Below the pieces are notes generated by a model. The model worked only from the letters and a program-made list of their open reading frames with translations. It made no database searches and was not told the origin of the DNA. The translations under genes were made by a program, and so were the position numbers. From CAYUMU01 sp964445985 (GTDB taxonomy: Bacteria; Planctomycetota; Planctomycetia; Pirellulales; S012-138): a stretch of DNA of 21,581 bases. Location: assembly GCA_964445985.1 (NCBI GenBank), contig CAYUMU010000104.1, forward strand, positions 1 through 21,581, read 5' to 3'. Positions 7,446-15,085 of the stretch are shown here, one piece after another; position 1 is the stretch's first letter, and each line of letters starts with the position of its first letter.

Positions 7446-8363
7446 ATGTCCAAATTGAGTCCCGGAACCCTGTTATTAGGCATCGTTGCCATTCTGTTTG
7501 GCCTGCTGGGGGCATACGTGGTCCGGCTCCAGCTCCAGCCAGCGCCCGTTGCCGAGGCGGCCTCCGAAAATCCCAGAGCCTTGGTGGTGCCGCTGGCCAG
7601 CACCAACCTCAAAGCCGGTCGCAAGATCAGCCTGGGGGATGTCTCCATCTACCGGCTCACGCCCGAGCAGATCAAGCGGGCAGGCATTGATCTCAACTTC
7701 ATGGCGAATCCGTCGCAGATCATCGGCCGCATTCTCAGCGAAGACTTGCCCAAGGGAACCACGTTCCAGACGTCCGCGCTCTATCCCGAAGGCGTGATTC
7801 CCAACCCGGCCGACCGGCTGCTGCCTGGGTTCCGGGCCGTGACGGTAATGGTGGAAGGCCCGGCGGCGGTGGCTGGCTTTACCACGCCTGGCGCCTGGGT
7901 GGATGTGCTGTTCCGGGCGAATGAAGATGAACAACAAGACCTGCCAGAACTGACCGTCACGCTGGTCGAAAGCGTGGAAGTGTTGGCACTCGACGAGCAG
8001 ACGTTTACGGGGGCTAAAGTCGAAAAGAACACCGACAGCGGTACCAAGAAAATGGCCGTGACATTGGCGGTGCGTCCCGAGCAGGCGGCGGCGCTGCGGG
8101 TGGTGGACGGGCGCGGCTCGCTGTCGCTGGTGCTCCGAAATCCTAATGATGACACACCCACGGCTCTGAATCTTCCCCGCACGATGCACGACGTATTGGA
8201 CCGTCCCTACACCAAGTGGCGGATGCAGGTCTACCGTGGCGGCGCCCTGAGTAGCGTGGACTTCCGCCGCGAACAGCGTCTCAGCCCATCCGCCGAAGAG
8301 ATCGCCACCAAGGTCGCCGCCTCCGGCAACAAGCCCGTGGACCCACCGCCGGCCGATAAATAG
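7446..8363 (+). CDS. cpaB: Flp pilus assembly protein CpaB/RcpC
   Basis: A 305-aa protein. An N-terminal membrane anchor (residues about 8-27, TLLLGIVAILFGLLGAYVV) is followed by a SAF-like domain (about 44-112: VPLASTNLKAGRKISLGDV...PKGTTFQTSALYP). An RcpC/CpaB domain follows (about 126-235: PGFRAVTVMVEGPAAVAGFTTPGAWVDVL...AVTLAVRPEQAAALRVV). The C-terminal tail is charged and Pro-rich. The length fits the family. CpaB acts in the periplasm, where it is thought to help the secretin and pilus pass the cell wall. AAGGACGG lies about 5 nt upstream of the ATG. Family order would normally put the CpaC secretin next, but here the next gene is the ATPase. Confidence 0.9.
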   Translation: MSKLSPGTLLLGIVAILFGLLGAYVVRLQLQPAPVAEAASENPRALVVPLASTNLKAGRKISLGDVSIYRLTPEQIKRAGIDLNFMANPSQIIGRILSEDLPKGTTFQTSALYPEGVIPNPADRLLPGFRAVTVMVEGPAAVAGFTTPGAWVDVLFRANEDEQQDLPELTVTLVESVEVLALDEQTFTGAKVEKNTDSGTKKMAVTLAVRPEQAAALRVVDGRGSLSLVLRNPNDDTPTALNLPRTMHDVLDRPYTKWRMQVYRGGALSSVDFRREQRLSPSAEEIATKVAASGNKPVDPPPADK

Positions 8364-8462
8364 TCCCTCCCCATGCCCGTGCGAGCAAAACGAGCGGCGA
8401 GGCCGTAGCATTCCATTGGTCTTTCAGGGGAGCGCGTTCCCAACAGGGCGCGAAGGCTAGCA

Positions 8463-9764
8463 ATGATTGATATGACAAGAGCAGTTCTAGCTCCAGATGC
8501 CGGCGAAATCGCCTTTCAACGGCTGAAGACTTCTATCCACCAGGAGGTCGTGGAGTCGCTCGACCTGGGCTTGGCTGGTGAGATCTCCCAAGACCAGGTG
8601 CAGGCGGAAGTTCACGAGATCGCGGAGGAAATCATCCACCGCCGCAAGCTTGCGTTCGAGCCGGCGGCGCGGCAGCGGATGTTTGAGGAACTGGACCACG
8701 AGGTATTTGGCCTGGGTCCCATTGAACCGTTGATGCACGACCCGACGGTGAACGATATTCTGGTCAACTCCGCCCACGAAGTTTACGTGGAACGCGCAGG
8801 CGTGCTGGAGCTCACTCCGGTGGTGTTTGCCGATGACCAGCACGTGATGCGGATCGTGCAGCGGATCGTCGCCAGGGTGGGCAGGCGGATCGACGAAGTC
8901 AGCCCGATGGTCGATGCCCGGCTTCCGGACGGTTCGCGCGTGAACGCGGTGGCCCCCCCCTTGGCCCTCGACGGCCCCAAGCTTTCCATTCGGCGGTTCG
9001 GCGCCGAGCGGCTGCAGATTCCGCAGCTGCTTTCATCCGGATCGATTTCGGCCGAGATCGCGAAGTTTTTGGAAGCCGCGGTCGCCGCGCGGATCAGCTT
9101 CCTGATCTCCGGCGGAACGGGCGTGGGCAAGACCACCTTGCTCAATGCGCTCTCAGCGGCAATTCCCCGCAACGAGCGGATCGTGACCATTGAGGACTCC
9201 GCGGAGCTCTTGATGCAGCACCCGCACGTGGCCCGGCTCGAAACCCGCCAGGCCAACACCGAAGGCACCGGCGAAGTAGCCGCTCGCGACCTGGTCCGCA
9301 ACAGCCTCCGCATGCGTCCCGACCGGATCATCGTGGGCGAAGTCCGCGGCCCCGAAGCCCTCGACATGCTTCAGGCCATGAACACCGGCCACGAAGGGTC
9401 GCTGACGACCATCCACGCCAACGATACCCGGGATGCCCTGGCCCGGCTAGAGTTGATGATCGCCATGGCCGGCTTCGAGCTACCCATCAGCGTGATCCGC
9501 CAGTACGTGGCGGCCGGCATCAAGCTGGTCGTTCACCTTTCTCGCCTCAAGGGCGGCATTCGCCGCGTGATGCGGGTTTCCGAAATTGTGGAGGTCGCCG
9601 GTGGTGAGTACCACCTGGAAGACGTGTTTGGTTTCAAACCTGCGGGGCTCGACGCCAGCGGCCGCGCGCGGGGAGAATTTTACCGCACGGGCTATGTGCC
9701 GCGCTGCTTGGCGCGGATGGCGGAGTGCGGTGTGGAATTGCCGGATGACATATTCCAGGTGTAA
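8463..9764 (+). CDS. tadA: Tad pilus assembly ATPase TadA/CpaF
   Basis: A 433-aa secretion ATPase (VirB11/GspE superfamily, CpaF branch). Residues 1-200 form the N-terminal region with FGLGPIEPLM and VNDILVNSAHEVYVE. The Walker A GGTGVGKT is at 217-224, the Asp box IVTIEDSAEL near 240-249, the Walker B-like RIIVGEVRG at 288-296 and the His box GHEGSLTTIHAND at 309-321; all are intact. It is cytoplasmic and powers pilin polymerisation through TadB/TadC. The ATG has AAGG about 7-8 nt upstream. The gene is followed at 70 nt by tadB. The usual neighbour cpaE/tadZ is missing upstream. Confidence 0.95.
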   Translation: MIDMTRAVLAPDAGEIAFQRLKTSIHQEVVESLDLGLAGEISQDQVQAEVHEIAEEIIHRRKLAFEPAARQRMFEELDHEVFGLGPIEPLMHDPTVNDILVNSAHEVYVERAGVLELTPVVFADDQHVMRIVQRIVARVGRRIDEVSPMVDARLPDGSRVNAVAPPLALDGPKLSIRRFGAERLQIPQLLSSGSISAEIAKFLEAAVAARISFLISGGTGVGKTTLLNALSAAIPRNERIVTIEDSAELLMQHPHVARLETRQANTEGTGEVAARDLVRNSLRMRPDRIIVGEVRGPEALDMLQAMNTGHEGSLTTIHANDTRDALARLELMIAMAGFELPISVIRQYVAAGIKLVVHLSRLKGGIRRVMRVSEIVEVAGGEYHLEDVFGFKPAGLDASGRARGEFYRTGYVPRCLARMAECGVELPDDIFQV

Positions 9765-9834
9765 GGCGTAGGCACAGCGTAGTCTGGCGGACTTATCTTT
9801 CTCACGGCGGCATTTTTTCGGCGGCAATCCTATC

Positions 9835-10746
9835 GTGGACGCACAGCTCATCTCCATTTTGTCTTTTGCCGGAATCGCCTCCGCCTGCGGCGCCGTGCTG
9901 CTGGGGCTGCGCGATCTGTTGGGCGAGAAGTCCGTGGCCGAGCCCAAGGCAATTCGCCGCCTTCCCCGCCGGATGACCGAAGATGCGACCGGCGTGCGCA
10001 AGTTCGACCGCTGGTTTGAGCGGACGCTGTACCTGTCGGGATGGGAGCTTAGTCCCCTGGCGGCCATGTTGCTGCACCTGATGGTGGCCATCGCCTTGGG
10101 CGGCGGAGTCTTTGTGTTCACCGACAATCTGCTGCTCACCGCCATCGCGGCGATGATTGGTTTCACGCTGGTGATCGTGACGCTCATCATCTCGCAGCGC
10201 CGCCGCGTGCAAAAGTTTTCGGAAATGTTCCCCGGTTCGCTCGACCTGCTGGCCCGGGCGGTACGCGCCGGCGAGAGCCTGGACCAGGCCATCGATCTGG
10301 TGGGCCGCTCGTCGCGAGATCCGCTGGCGACAGAATTTCGGCGTGTTGCCGGCCAAATGGAGATGGGCCTTTCGGTTTCCGCCGCCATGCAGAGCCTGAC
10401 CGACCGGATGGATCTGATCGACGTCCGGATCTTTGGCAACACGGTCTCGATGCACCGCGACATCGGTGGCAATCTGGCCCATACGCTGGAACGGCTGGCG
10501 GAAGTGATCCGGGATCGCCAGGCCTTTCGTCGGCAGTTGAAGAGCGTCACCGGAGCCGGCCGCTTCAGCGCGCTGTTCATTGCAACTTTAGGACCGCTGC
10601 TGTTCGCCTACCTGTTCATCTTTCAGCCGCAATACGCGGAGGCCCTGCTGAAAGATCCGCTGGGAAAGGTCATGCTGGCCTACGCCGTCGTTTCGCAGCT
10701 CGTGGGCCTGTTCTGGGTCTCGCGTCTCATCAAGTCCGACCTGTAA
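9835..10746 (+). CDS. tadB: Tad platform protein TadB
   Basis: A 303-aa inner-membrane platform protein with a T2SSF (GspF-like) domain at about residues 130-258: EMFPGSLDLLARAVRAGESLDQAIDLVG, then GGNLAHTLERLAEVIRDRQAFRRQLKSVTGAGR. Hydrophobic segments lie near 8-26, about 75-95, 102-120, 245-264 and 278-297. The start is GTG, with a GGCGG/GGC purine-rich stretch about 10 nt upstream. The tadC gene begins 12 nt after the stop, so the pair is one transcription unit. TadB partners TadC to couple TadA to the fibre. Confidence 0.92.
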   Translation: MDAQLISILSFAGIASACGAVLLGLRDLLGEKSVAEPKAIRRLPRRMTEDATGVRKFDRWFERTLYLSGWELSPLAAMLLHLMVAIALGGGVFVFTDNLLLTAIAAMIGFTLVIVTLIISQRRRVQKFSEMFPGSLDLLARAVRAGESLDQAIDLVGRSSRDPLATEFRRVAGQMEMGLSVSAAMQSLTDRMDLIDVRIFGNTVSMHRDIGGNLAHTLERLAEVIRDRQAFRRQLKSVTGAGRFSALFIATLGPLLFAYLFIFQPQYAEALLKDPLGKVMLAYAVVSQLVGLFWVSRLIKSDL

Positions 10747-10758
10747 AGCTCAAAAACC

Positions 10759-11733
10759 ATGTGGAATTCTCCCACAACCATCCCGCTGTTGACCGCTGGC
10801 GCATTCTTCGGCGTGACCCTGGTGATCTTTGTGCTGGGGCGAATGCTGCTCGGCGGCCGCCGCAACCGGCCCGAGGATGCCATTGGCAGCCGTCGTCCGC
10901 TGGTGCTCGGCCCGCTCACCGAGCCGTTCGCCGGCATCTTGCCCGTCCGCAAGGCGACCCAGCAAAAGCTCAAAAGAGACCTCGTTCGGGCAGGCTACTA
11001 TCATCGCAAAGCCCTGGCGGAATACCTGGGCTTTCGCAATGCGGCCGTGGTCTGTTGGATCCTGTTCATCGCCACGGCGGTGGCGGTGGCGGTTGAGCCC
11101 AACAGCGACGAGATGCGCAAGCTGCTGGCCCTCGGTGGGGCTGTCCTGCTGTTGGTCTATAGCGTGCCGGCGATCGTGCTCAGTTCCCAGGCCACCCGCC
11201 GCTCCCGCCGCGTCAACCAGGCCCTGCCAGACGCCCTGGACATGATCACCATGACCATGAGCGGCGGCGTGCCGATGCAGCGGGCCGTGGAACGGGTCGG
11301 GCAGGAACTCGGCGGCACCCATCCGGACCTCGCCTGCGAGCTGAAGATCATGCACTACCAGTCGGAAACCGGCTCGCTCGAGCAAGCCCTCAAGGAATTC
11401 TCCGACCGCGTGGATGTGCCAGAAGTCACCGCCCTCTCGGCCCTGGTGCGACAGGCGGAACGATTGGGCGGCAATGTCGCTGGAGCCTTCCGCGATTTTG
11501 CCGATAGCGTGCGGCGGACCCGTCGCGCGCGAGCGGAGGAGCAAGGCAATAAAGCCTCCGTGAAACTTCTGTTCCCGGTTGTCCTCTGCCTCGCCCCGCC
11601 GATCTACATCCTGCTGTTGGGTCCGGCGGCCGTGGAGCTTAAGACTTTCGTCAACCGTGAAAACATGCCCGGTGGCGTTCTATCTCCCACCACCGCGCCC
11701 GTGAACGCCGTCGACAATCCATTCTCGCGCTAG
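10759..11733 (+). CDS. tadC: Tad platform protein TadC
   Basis: A 324-aa inner-membrane protein. A first helix (about 8-31) is followed by a basic cytoplasmic segment, a pair of helices (about 97-113 and 120-143), then the T2SSF domain (about 153-278: NQALPDALDMITMTMSGGVPMQRAVERV...GSLEQALKEFSDRVDVPEVTALSALVRQAERLGGNV). A final helix (about 270-291) ends in a Pro-rich tail. ATG 10759 lies 12 nt after the TadB stop. It is the last gene of the long rightward train; the next gene is convergent. The assignment rests on the TadB/TadC pair order and the domain. Confidence 0.92.
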   Translation: MWNSPTTIPLLTAGAFFGVTLVIFVLGRMLLGGRRNRPEDAIGSRRPLVLGPLTEPFAGILPVRKATQQKLKRDLVRAGYYHRKALAEYLGFRNAAVVCWILFIATAVAVAVEPNSDEMRKLLALGGAVLLLVYSVPAIVLSSQATRRSRRVNQALPDALDMITMTMSGGVPMQRAVERVGQELGGTHPDLACELKIMHYQSETGSLEQALKEFSDRVDVPEVTALSALVRQAERLGGNVAGAFRDFADSVRRTRRARAEEQGNKASVKLLFPVVLCLAPPIYILLLGPAAVELKTFVNRENMPGGVLSPTTAPVNAVDNPFSR

Positions 11734-11876
11734 GGCTCGGTGAGTATCAGGGGCGACAGCAGCATTCTTAGTCTGCTGGCAAGCCGCCGGGCCTGTCGAT
11801 CAGCGGGGGCCGCGCTGGAAAAGCCTTGGGCGCGGACCCGCTTGCGAATGGCACGTGGCCTGAACCAGGTGACTCG

Positions 11877-12326
11877 TTAGTCGGCCATGGGATAGAAGTC
11901 GCTCATCGACGAGGGCGAGTCGTCGGAGCCGTAATCGACCACGCGTGACCAGTCGCCGCCTTCGTCTTCCGCCACGAGGCCTTCTTCGATCATCCGCTGG
12001 GCTTCGATCGTGGTGGTGGCGTACGGCAGTGCCTGCAGCCGAGCCAGCGGAATTTGCTTGCCGGTGATTTCGCAGATGCCGTAAGTTCCGGCCTCGATGC
12101 GTTTGAGCGCTTCTTCAATCTGATGCAACTCGCGGCTCTCGACGGCCGCCAGTTGGTAGTTGATTTCGTCGTTGACGGCGTCGAGCGCCAGATCGACCAT
12201 GTCGCCCCCAAAATTCTTCTGCAAATCGCGCAGGGCGGATTCATCGCCCGCCAGCGCTTTGCGCACGGCGTCCCGACGTTCCACCAAGACACTTTCCAGC
12301 TTGCTGATTTCTTCTTTACGCGACAT
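11877..12326 (-). CDS. DksA/TraR-family protein with degenerate zinc finger
   Basis: A 149-aa protein. An N-terminal coiled-coil-like region (residues 1-80, many Glu/Lys/Leu heptads) is followed by GTYGICEITGKQIPLARLQALPYA, the DksA/TraR C4 zinc-finger signature. At the four metal positions (85, 88, 106, 109; spacing C-x2-C-x17-C-x2-C) only C85 remains; the others are T88, T106 and A109, so zinc binding is very unlikely. DksA-type proteins reach into the RNA polymerase secondary channel. An acidic tail (DEGGDWSRVVDYGSDDSPSSMSDFYP) follows. I chose ATG 12326 because AAGGGA lies 8 nt upstream and MSRKEE begins the family alignment; an upstream in-frame ATG at 12392 adds 22 unrelated residues. 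It stands alone and converges on tadC. Confidence 0.85.
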   Translation of the reverse strand: MSRKEEISKLESVLVERRDAVRKALAGDESALRDLQKNFGGDMVDLALDAVNDEINYQLAAVESRELHQIEEALKRIEAGTYGICEITGKQIPLARLQALPYATTTIEAQRMIEEGLVAEDEGGDWSRVVDYGSDDSPSSMSDFYPMAD

Positions 12327-12933
12327 GTGTTTTGTCCCTTGGGGGTGGACCGCCCATGCGGATATGGAGCGACAGATCGTACTTGAAACCATTGGCTAAT
12401 CCATACGCCACGGATCGAATGTCCGCACCGCATGACAGATGATGGTTCGGTCAATCGGCGGTTGGGCGCCTTAAACTTTAGCGTTTATGCCAATCCTGCC
12501 GTCGCGCCATCGCTGCTAGCTCCTCTGGGTTATCCCCGGCGCGAGGGGGGCCAAGGTGTCGTCAATGAACCTCGATGCGGCAATTCTTCCGCGCTGGCGA
12601 ACACACCACTCGCCAGAAACTGCCACGAATGCGGCTGGGTAACTGCCGGCAACTGTCCAATGGGTAAAAACTTAACCGCGGCTAATAAGGGCCACCGCCG
12701 GCAACGGTTTGGTCGCCGGTGGCAGCCCGGGTGGCGGATTGTGCCGATTTTTAGCTTTTGATCGAGTTTGCCGATGATTCCGTCGATGATGAACCTGCAA
12801 CGACCATTTACGCCTGCCAGGCTGGGTGAACACTCCGGCCGCTGAGACAAGAACAGATTGGTAACGATCTGTGGGGTAAAGGTTTATGCCTCGCGTTTGC
12901 TGTGCCGCGGCCAGCCAATGGGAGAAATGCTCT
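12327..12933. other. Intergenic region without a recognised gene
   Basis: About 600 nt between the divergent DksA-like and HU-like genes. Open frames here are short and unlike any family. There is one modest inverted repeat, GCCACCG (12691-12697) and CGGTGGC (12717-12723), inside a GC-rich stretch. I saw no tRNA- or rRNA-like sequence. The long spacer suggests extended 5' untranslated regions or an undetected small RNA. Confidence 0.4.
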
Positions 12934-12963
12934 TTGACAATTGAAGATGGAACGGCCCATAAT
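12934..12963 (+). promoter_or_regulatory. Sigma70-type promoter for HU-sigma4 gene
   Basis: A perfect TTGACA (12934-12939), an 18-nt spacer and CATAAT (12958-12963, 5 of 6 consensus) form the best housekeeping promoter in the window. It predicts transcription from about 12970 and a 5' leader of about 180 nt before GTG 13149. Confidence 0.7.
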
Positions 12964-13148
12964 CACGTCTCACGTGTTTCGCCGCGGTGATCGCGGAACA
13001 TCCACGGCGCGAATGTTTGCTTTTCCGACGCTCCGGTTTCGTTTTGCTTGACTCTAAGCCTTACGATACCTACACTTGGGGCGTTGGTGGGGTGGAGTTC
13101 GCCGCTGTGGCTGACGATCGAAAACCCCTGTCTTCAGGGAGCCGAGTC

Positions 13149-13781
13149 GTGACTAAGAAAGAGATTGTAAATTCCATTTCGGGCAAAACCGGGCTGACTC
13201 AATTGCGTACGAAGGCCATCGTGCAGATGACTTTCGACGCCATTATTGAGACGCTGGTCCAAGAGGGACGCATCGAACTGCGTAACTTCGGCGTCTTTGA
13301 AGTCAAGCAACGCAAAGCTCGCAAGGCTCGTAATCCGCGAACCGGGGATAAGGTCGATGTCCCGGCTAAATACGTGGTGACCTTCAAGCCTGGCAAAGAA
13401 ATGGAAGAAAGCGTCGAGAAGGTGCGCTGGGCTCTCGAGCAACTCGACGACCAGGAACGGCAGGTCATGCTGTGGATGGTCTACGATCGCTCGTCGGGCG
13501 CCAAATTGGTGCAAGATGCTGCCAAGGCACACAATGCCAAGAGCAACGAGATTCCCATCGAACAAGCCGTGGCCGAGCGCTTGGGGATTTCCCAAAACTC
13601 GGTCAAGGAACTTTTTCAGCGGGGTCGCAACAAGATTCAAAGCCTGATCGCGTCGGTCACACCCGCCGCCGATACCTCCTTGAACGACGACCTCGACGAC
13701 GAACCCGATTCGTCGCTGCCCACCAACCCGCCGACCCCCGTGGGCGCGGGTTGGCAGCATAACCACAATCCAAACGAATAA
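13149..13781 (+). CDS. HU-family DNA-binding protein fused to sigma-region-4-like HTH
   Basis: A 210-aa protein. Residues 1-92 are an HU/IHF domain: TKKEIVNSISGKTGLTQ, RIELRNFGVFEVKQRKARKARNP (41-63) and VVTFKPGKEM (76-85). Normal HU proteins end here. Residues about 95-168 then read like sigma70 region 4: LEQLDDQERQVMLWMVY, a linker, AVAERLGISQNSVKELFQRGRNKIQSL, with a recognition helix around 148-160. The tail (171-210) is acidic and Pro-rich. GTG 13149 is chosen over the longer frame from 12987 because AGGGAG lies 7 nt upstream and VTKKEI is the family N-terminus; the extra 54 residues are untranslated leader. HU bends and packages DNA; an attached sigma4 could contact -35 DNA or the polymerase beta-flap, which is inference. 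It is monocistronic, behind a strong promoter. Confidence 0.85.
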   Translation: MTKKEIVNSISGKTGLTQLRTKAIVQMTFDAIIETLVQEGRIELRNFGVFEVKQRKARKARNPRTGDKVDVPAKYVVTFKPGKEMEESVEKVRWALEQLDDQERQVMLWMVYDRSSGAKLVQDAAKAHNAKSNEIPIEQAVAERLGISQNSVKELFQRGRNKIQSLIASVTPAADTSLNDDLDDEPDSSLPTNPPTPVGAGWQHNHNPNE

Positions 13782-13817
13782 CGCTAACTCAATCCACAGG
13801 CGCCAACCGCCGGCATA

Positions 13818-13841
13818 CCGCTCCCAAGCAATTGGGGGCGG
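13818..13841 (+). terminator. GC-rich hairpin after the HU-sigma4 gene
   Basis: A 10-bp stem (13818-13827 with 13832-13841, one G-U) carries a GCAA tetraloop, a stable GNRA fold. It sits 37 nt after the HU-sigma4 stop. No T-run follows, so it may be a 3'-end-protecting or factor-assisted terminator hairpin. Confidence 0.4.
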
Positions 13842-13885
13842 CGGCAGGCTGGCGCCCGCAAGCTGCTTTGCTCAACTCCACGGGC

Positions 13886-13923
13886 CAATTGCCGTTAGGT
13901 CAATTGCCATCAGGCCCATGGCC
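13886..13923. repeat. Three-unit 15-bp tandem repeat
   Basis: CAATTGCC occurs at 13886-13893 and 13901-13908, and a degenerate CCATGGCC at 13916-13923, each separated by 7 nt. Regular 15-bp spacing could mark repeated binding sites or simple slippage. Confidence 0.35.
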
Positions 13924-14010
13924 GCCGGCCCGTGCTTCCCACGGCTGGCCGTCGGGTTTCGAACGCCGAACCGACTCTGGTGTCGAAATTGGGGAGGTTT
14001 CCGCGGCGAA

Positions 14011-14041
14011 CTGAGTTTGCGCCCCTTCGCCGCAAACTCAG
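14011..14041. repeat. Inverted repeat, 11-bp perfect stem
   Basis: CTGAGTTTGCG (14011-14021) and CGCAAACTCAG (14031-14041) are perfect complements around a 9-nt loop. There is no T-tract. It could be a REP-like intergenic palindrome or a bidirectional transcript end. Confidence 0.45.
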
Positions 14042-14303
14042 CTCTGGCATGCTCGCTTTGCGGGTTCGCCCTGCGCTAGCTAAGACGCGAAGACCTAACA
14101 GGTTGGCAGGAATCGAACAGGACGTTCCATCTCATCGTTTGAAGGATCACGAAGTGCTCAGTCAGGTTCCTCACGTGCAAACCATGGGCGCACATGGACA
14201 GCGAACCTGGTTGATCAACGTACGACTGCGGATCAAACCCGCTCATCATCGCCAGGAAAACTACGAAAAGTCCAACGAGTTGTGAACCAGGGATCCGCCT
14301 GGG

Positions 14304-14343
14304 GGGCTGAAACTTGGAACTTGCGTTTTTCAAGTTGCAGCCC
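14304..14343 (+). repeat. Hairpin upstream of lipoprotein gene
   Basis: GGGCTGAAACTTG (14304-14316) pairs with CAAGTTGCAGCCC (14331-14343) with one mismatch; the 14-nt loop ends in five T. It ends 50 nt before the lipoprotein ATG, so if transcribed it lies in the 5' leader and might regulate expression. Confidence 0.4.
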
Positions 14344-14393
14344 AGGGACACACCGCTCGCGAAGGCTGCTTTTTTCAGGGAGGAGAAAAGGCA

Positions 14394-14612
14394 ATGCGAA
14401 GACTTCTTTGGGCCGTTCTGCTCGGCTGCTCGCTGGGCTCGTCGATCGGCTGCATCATTCCGATTTACTCGGCCGATCCGGTTCGCCGCACGCGGCAGTT
14501 GATCTTCACCTCGGAAGATCTGCGCTCGATTCTCGATACGTGGGAACGGATCTGGTTCTTGGACCAGCCCAGCCACTTGAAGCCTTTCCGTACGCACGGC
14601 GGCATCATCTAA
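14394..14612 (+). CDS. Small predicted lipoprotein
   Basis: A 72-aa protein. A lipoprotein signal peptide (MRRLLWAVLLGCSLGSSIGC) carries the lipobox SIGC with C20 as the lipidation site. The mature part is about 52 residues with a helical acidic-aromatic stretch (SEDLRSILDTWERIWFLDQPSH) and ends HGGII. No domain is recognised; it resembles short planctomycete lipoproteins of unknown role. A strong GGGAGGAG lies about 8 nt upstream of the ATG. It is monocistronic: a spacer hairpin and a classical terminator follow before the next gene. Confidence 0.75.
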   Translation: MRRLLWAVLLGCSLGSSIGCIIPIYSADPVRRTRQLIFTSEDLRSILDTWERIWFLDQPSHLKPFRTHGGII

Positions 14613-14634
14613 GGTTAGAACCCCGCCACGGCAA

Positions 14635-14661
14635 GCAAGTCAGGCGTGGTGCCTGACTTGC
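14635..14661. repeat. REP-like perfect hairpin
   Basis: GCAAGTCAGGC (14635-14645) and GCCTGACTTGC (14651-14661) form a perfect 11-bp stem around GTGGT. It starts 23 nt after the lipoprotein stop and has no U-tract. Dispersed palindromes of this kind are common in planctomycete spacers; copy number cannot be judged from this window. Confidence 0.5.
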
Positions 14662-14764
14662 AACCGCGTGCCGCGCCCGGCGAACCCTACCACCGCAAAC
14701 AGCAAGGTCGCGAGCAGACCCCAGGCAGGCCCACCGGGTCTGTTCGACCTCCCTCCGTTTTCCA

Positions 14765-14805
14765 CCCTCTCCTTCGCCTCCGCTGGGCGAAGAGAGGGTT
14801 TTTTT
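14765..14805 (+). terminator. Rho-independent terminator
   Basis: CCCTCTC plus TTCGCC (14765-14778, one bulged C) pairs with GGCGAAGAGAGGG (14786-14798), directly followed by seven T (14799-14805). This is the clearest intrinsic terminator in the window. It closes the lipoprotein transcript. Confidence 0.85.
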
Positions 14806-15015
14806 GTGGATTGGGCAAGCTGGCGAGCGCAAGCTACACCAAGCTTGCTGGCGCGCGCCGGGCGCGGTCGCTTCAGCCGGTCTGGTGGTCACCCGCGATC
14901 ACAAGGTGGTCTCCCTCGGGTTTCGGGAGATGGCACGGCTGCGTCGACCTTGACATTTCGAACAGGGCATTCCGCCTGAAGTCTCGGTAGTTGGCCGCAT
15001 TTAGGCGGAAATCCT

Positions 15016-15045
15016 TTGCTGTCAGCCGCGCGCTTCTGATATACT
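15016..15045 (+). promoter_or_regulatory. Candidate promoter for second pilus cluster
   Basis: TTGCTG (15016-15021), an 18-nt spacer and TATACT (15040-15045) fit a sigma70 promoter with a good -10. The predicted start near 15052 leaves no room for a Shine-Dalgarno sequence before ATG 15059, which favours ATG 15086 or GTG 15176 for the pilin-like gene. Confidence 0.55.
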
Positions 15046-15085
15046 GACCCCCGACCCGATGCGCAATTCTCATGGGGTTCCCATC

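Larger units (their letters stand above)
13782..14393. other. Intergenic region with several hairpins and a short tandem repeat
   Basis: No gene is supported. The stretch contains a GNRA-loop hairpin (13818-13841), a 15-bp-period tandem repeat (13886-13923), an 11-bp perfect stem (14011-14041) and a 13-bp stem with one mismatch (14304-14343) ahead of the lipoprotein gene. Its open frames look non-coding. Confidence 0.45.
14613..15015. other. Intergenic region with REP-like hairpin and terminator
   Basis: No gene is supported in this stretch, which separates the lipoprotein from the second pilus cluster. It contains the inverted repeat at 14635-14661 and the T-tract terminator at 14765-14805. 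A smaller inverted motif around 14836-14851 (CAAGCT and AGCTTG) is also present. Confidence 0.5.

Noticed and set aside
9480..10580. Minus-strand frame of 366 codons over tadA/tadB
   Set aside because: Arg/Ser-rich shadow; the plus strand shows intact ATPase and T2SSF motifs.
11757..11778. Possible terminator between convergent tadC and the DksA-like gene
   Set aside because: Only a 6-bp CAGCAG/CTGCTG stem with a 10-nt loop and no T-run; too weak to call.
12987..13148. N-terminal extension of the HU-sigma4 protein
   Set aside because: The 54 residues do not resemble HU N-termini. GTG 13149 has a well-spaced AGGGAG and starts the family alignment.
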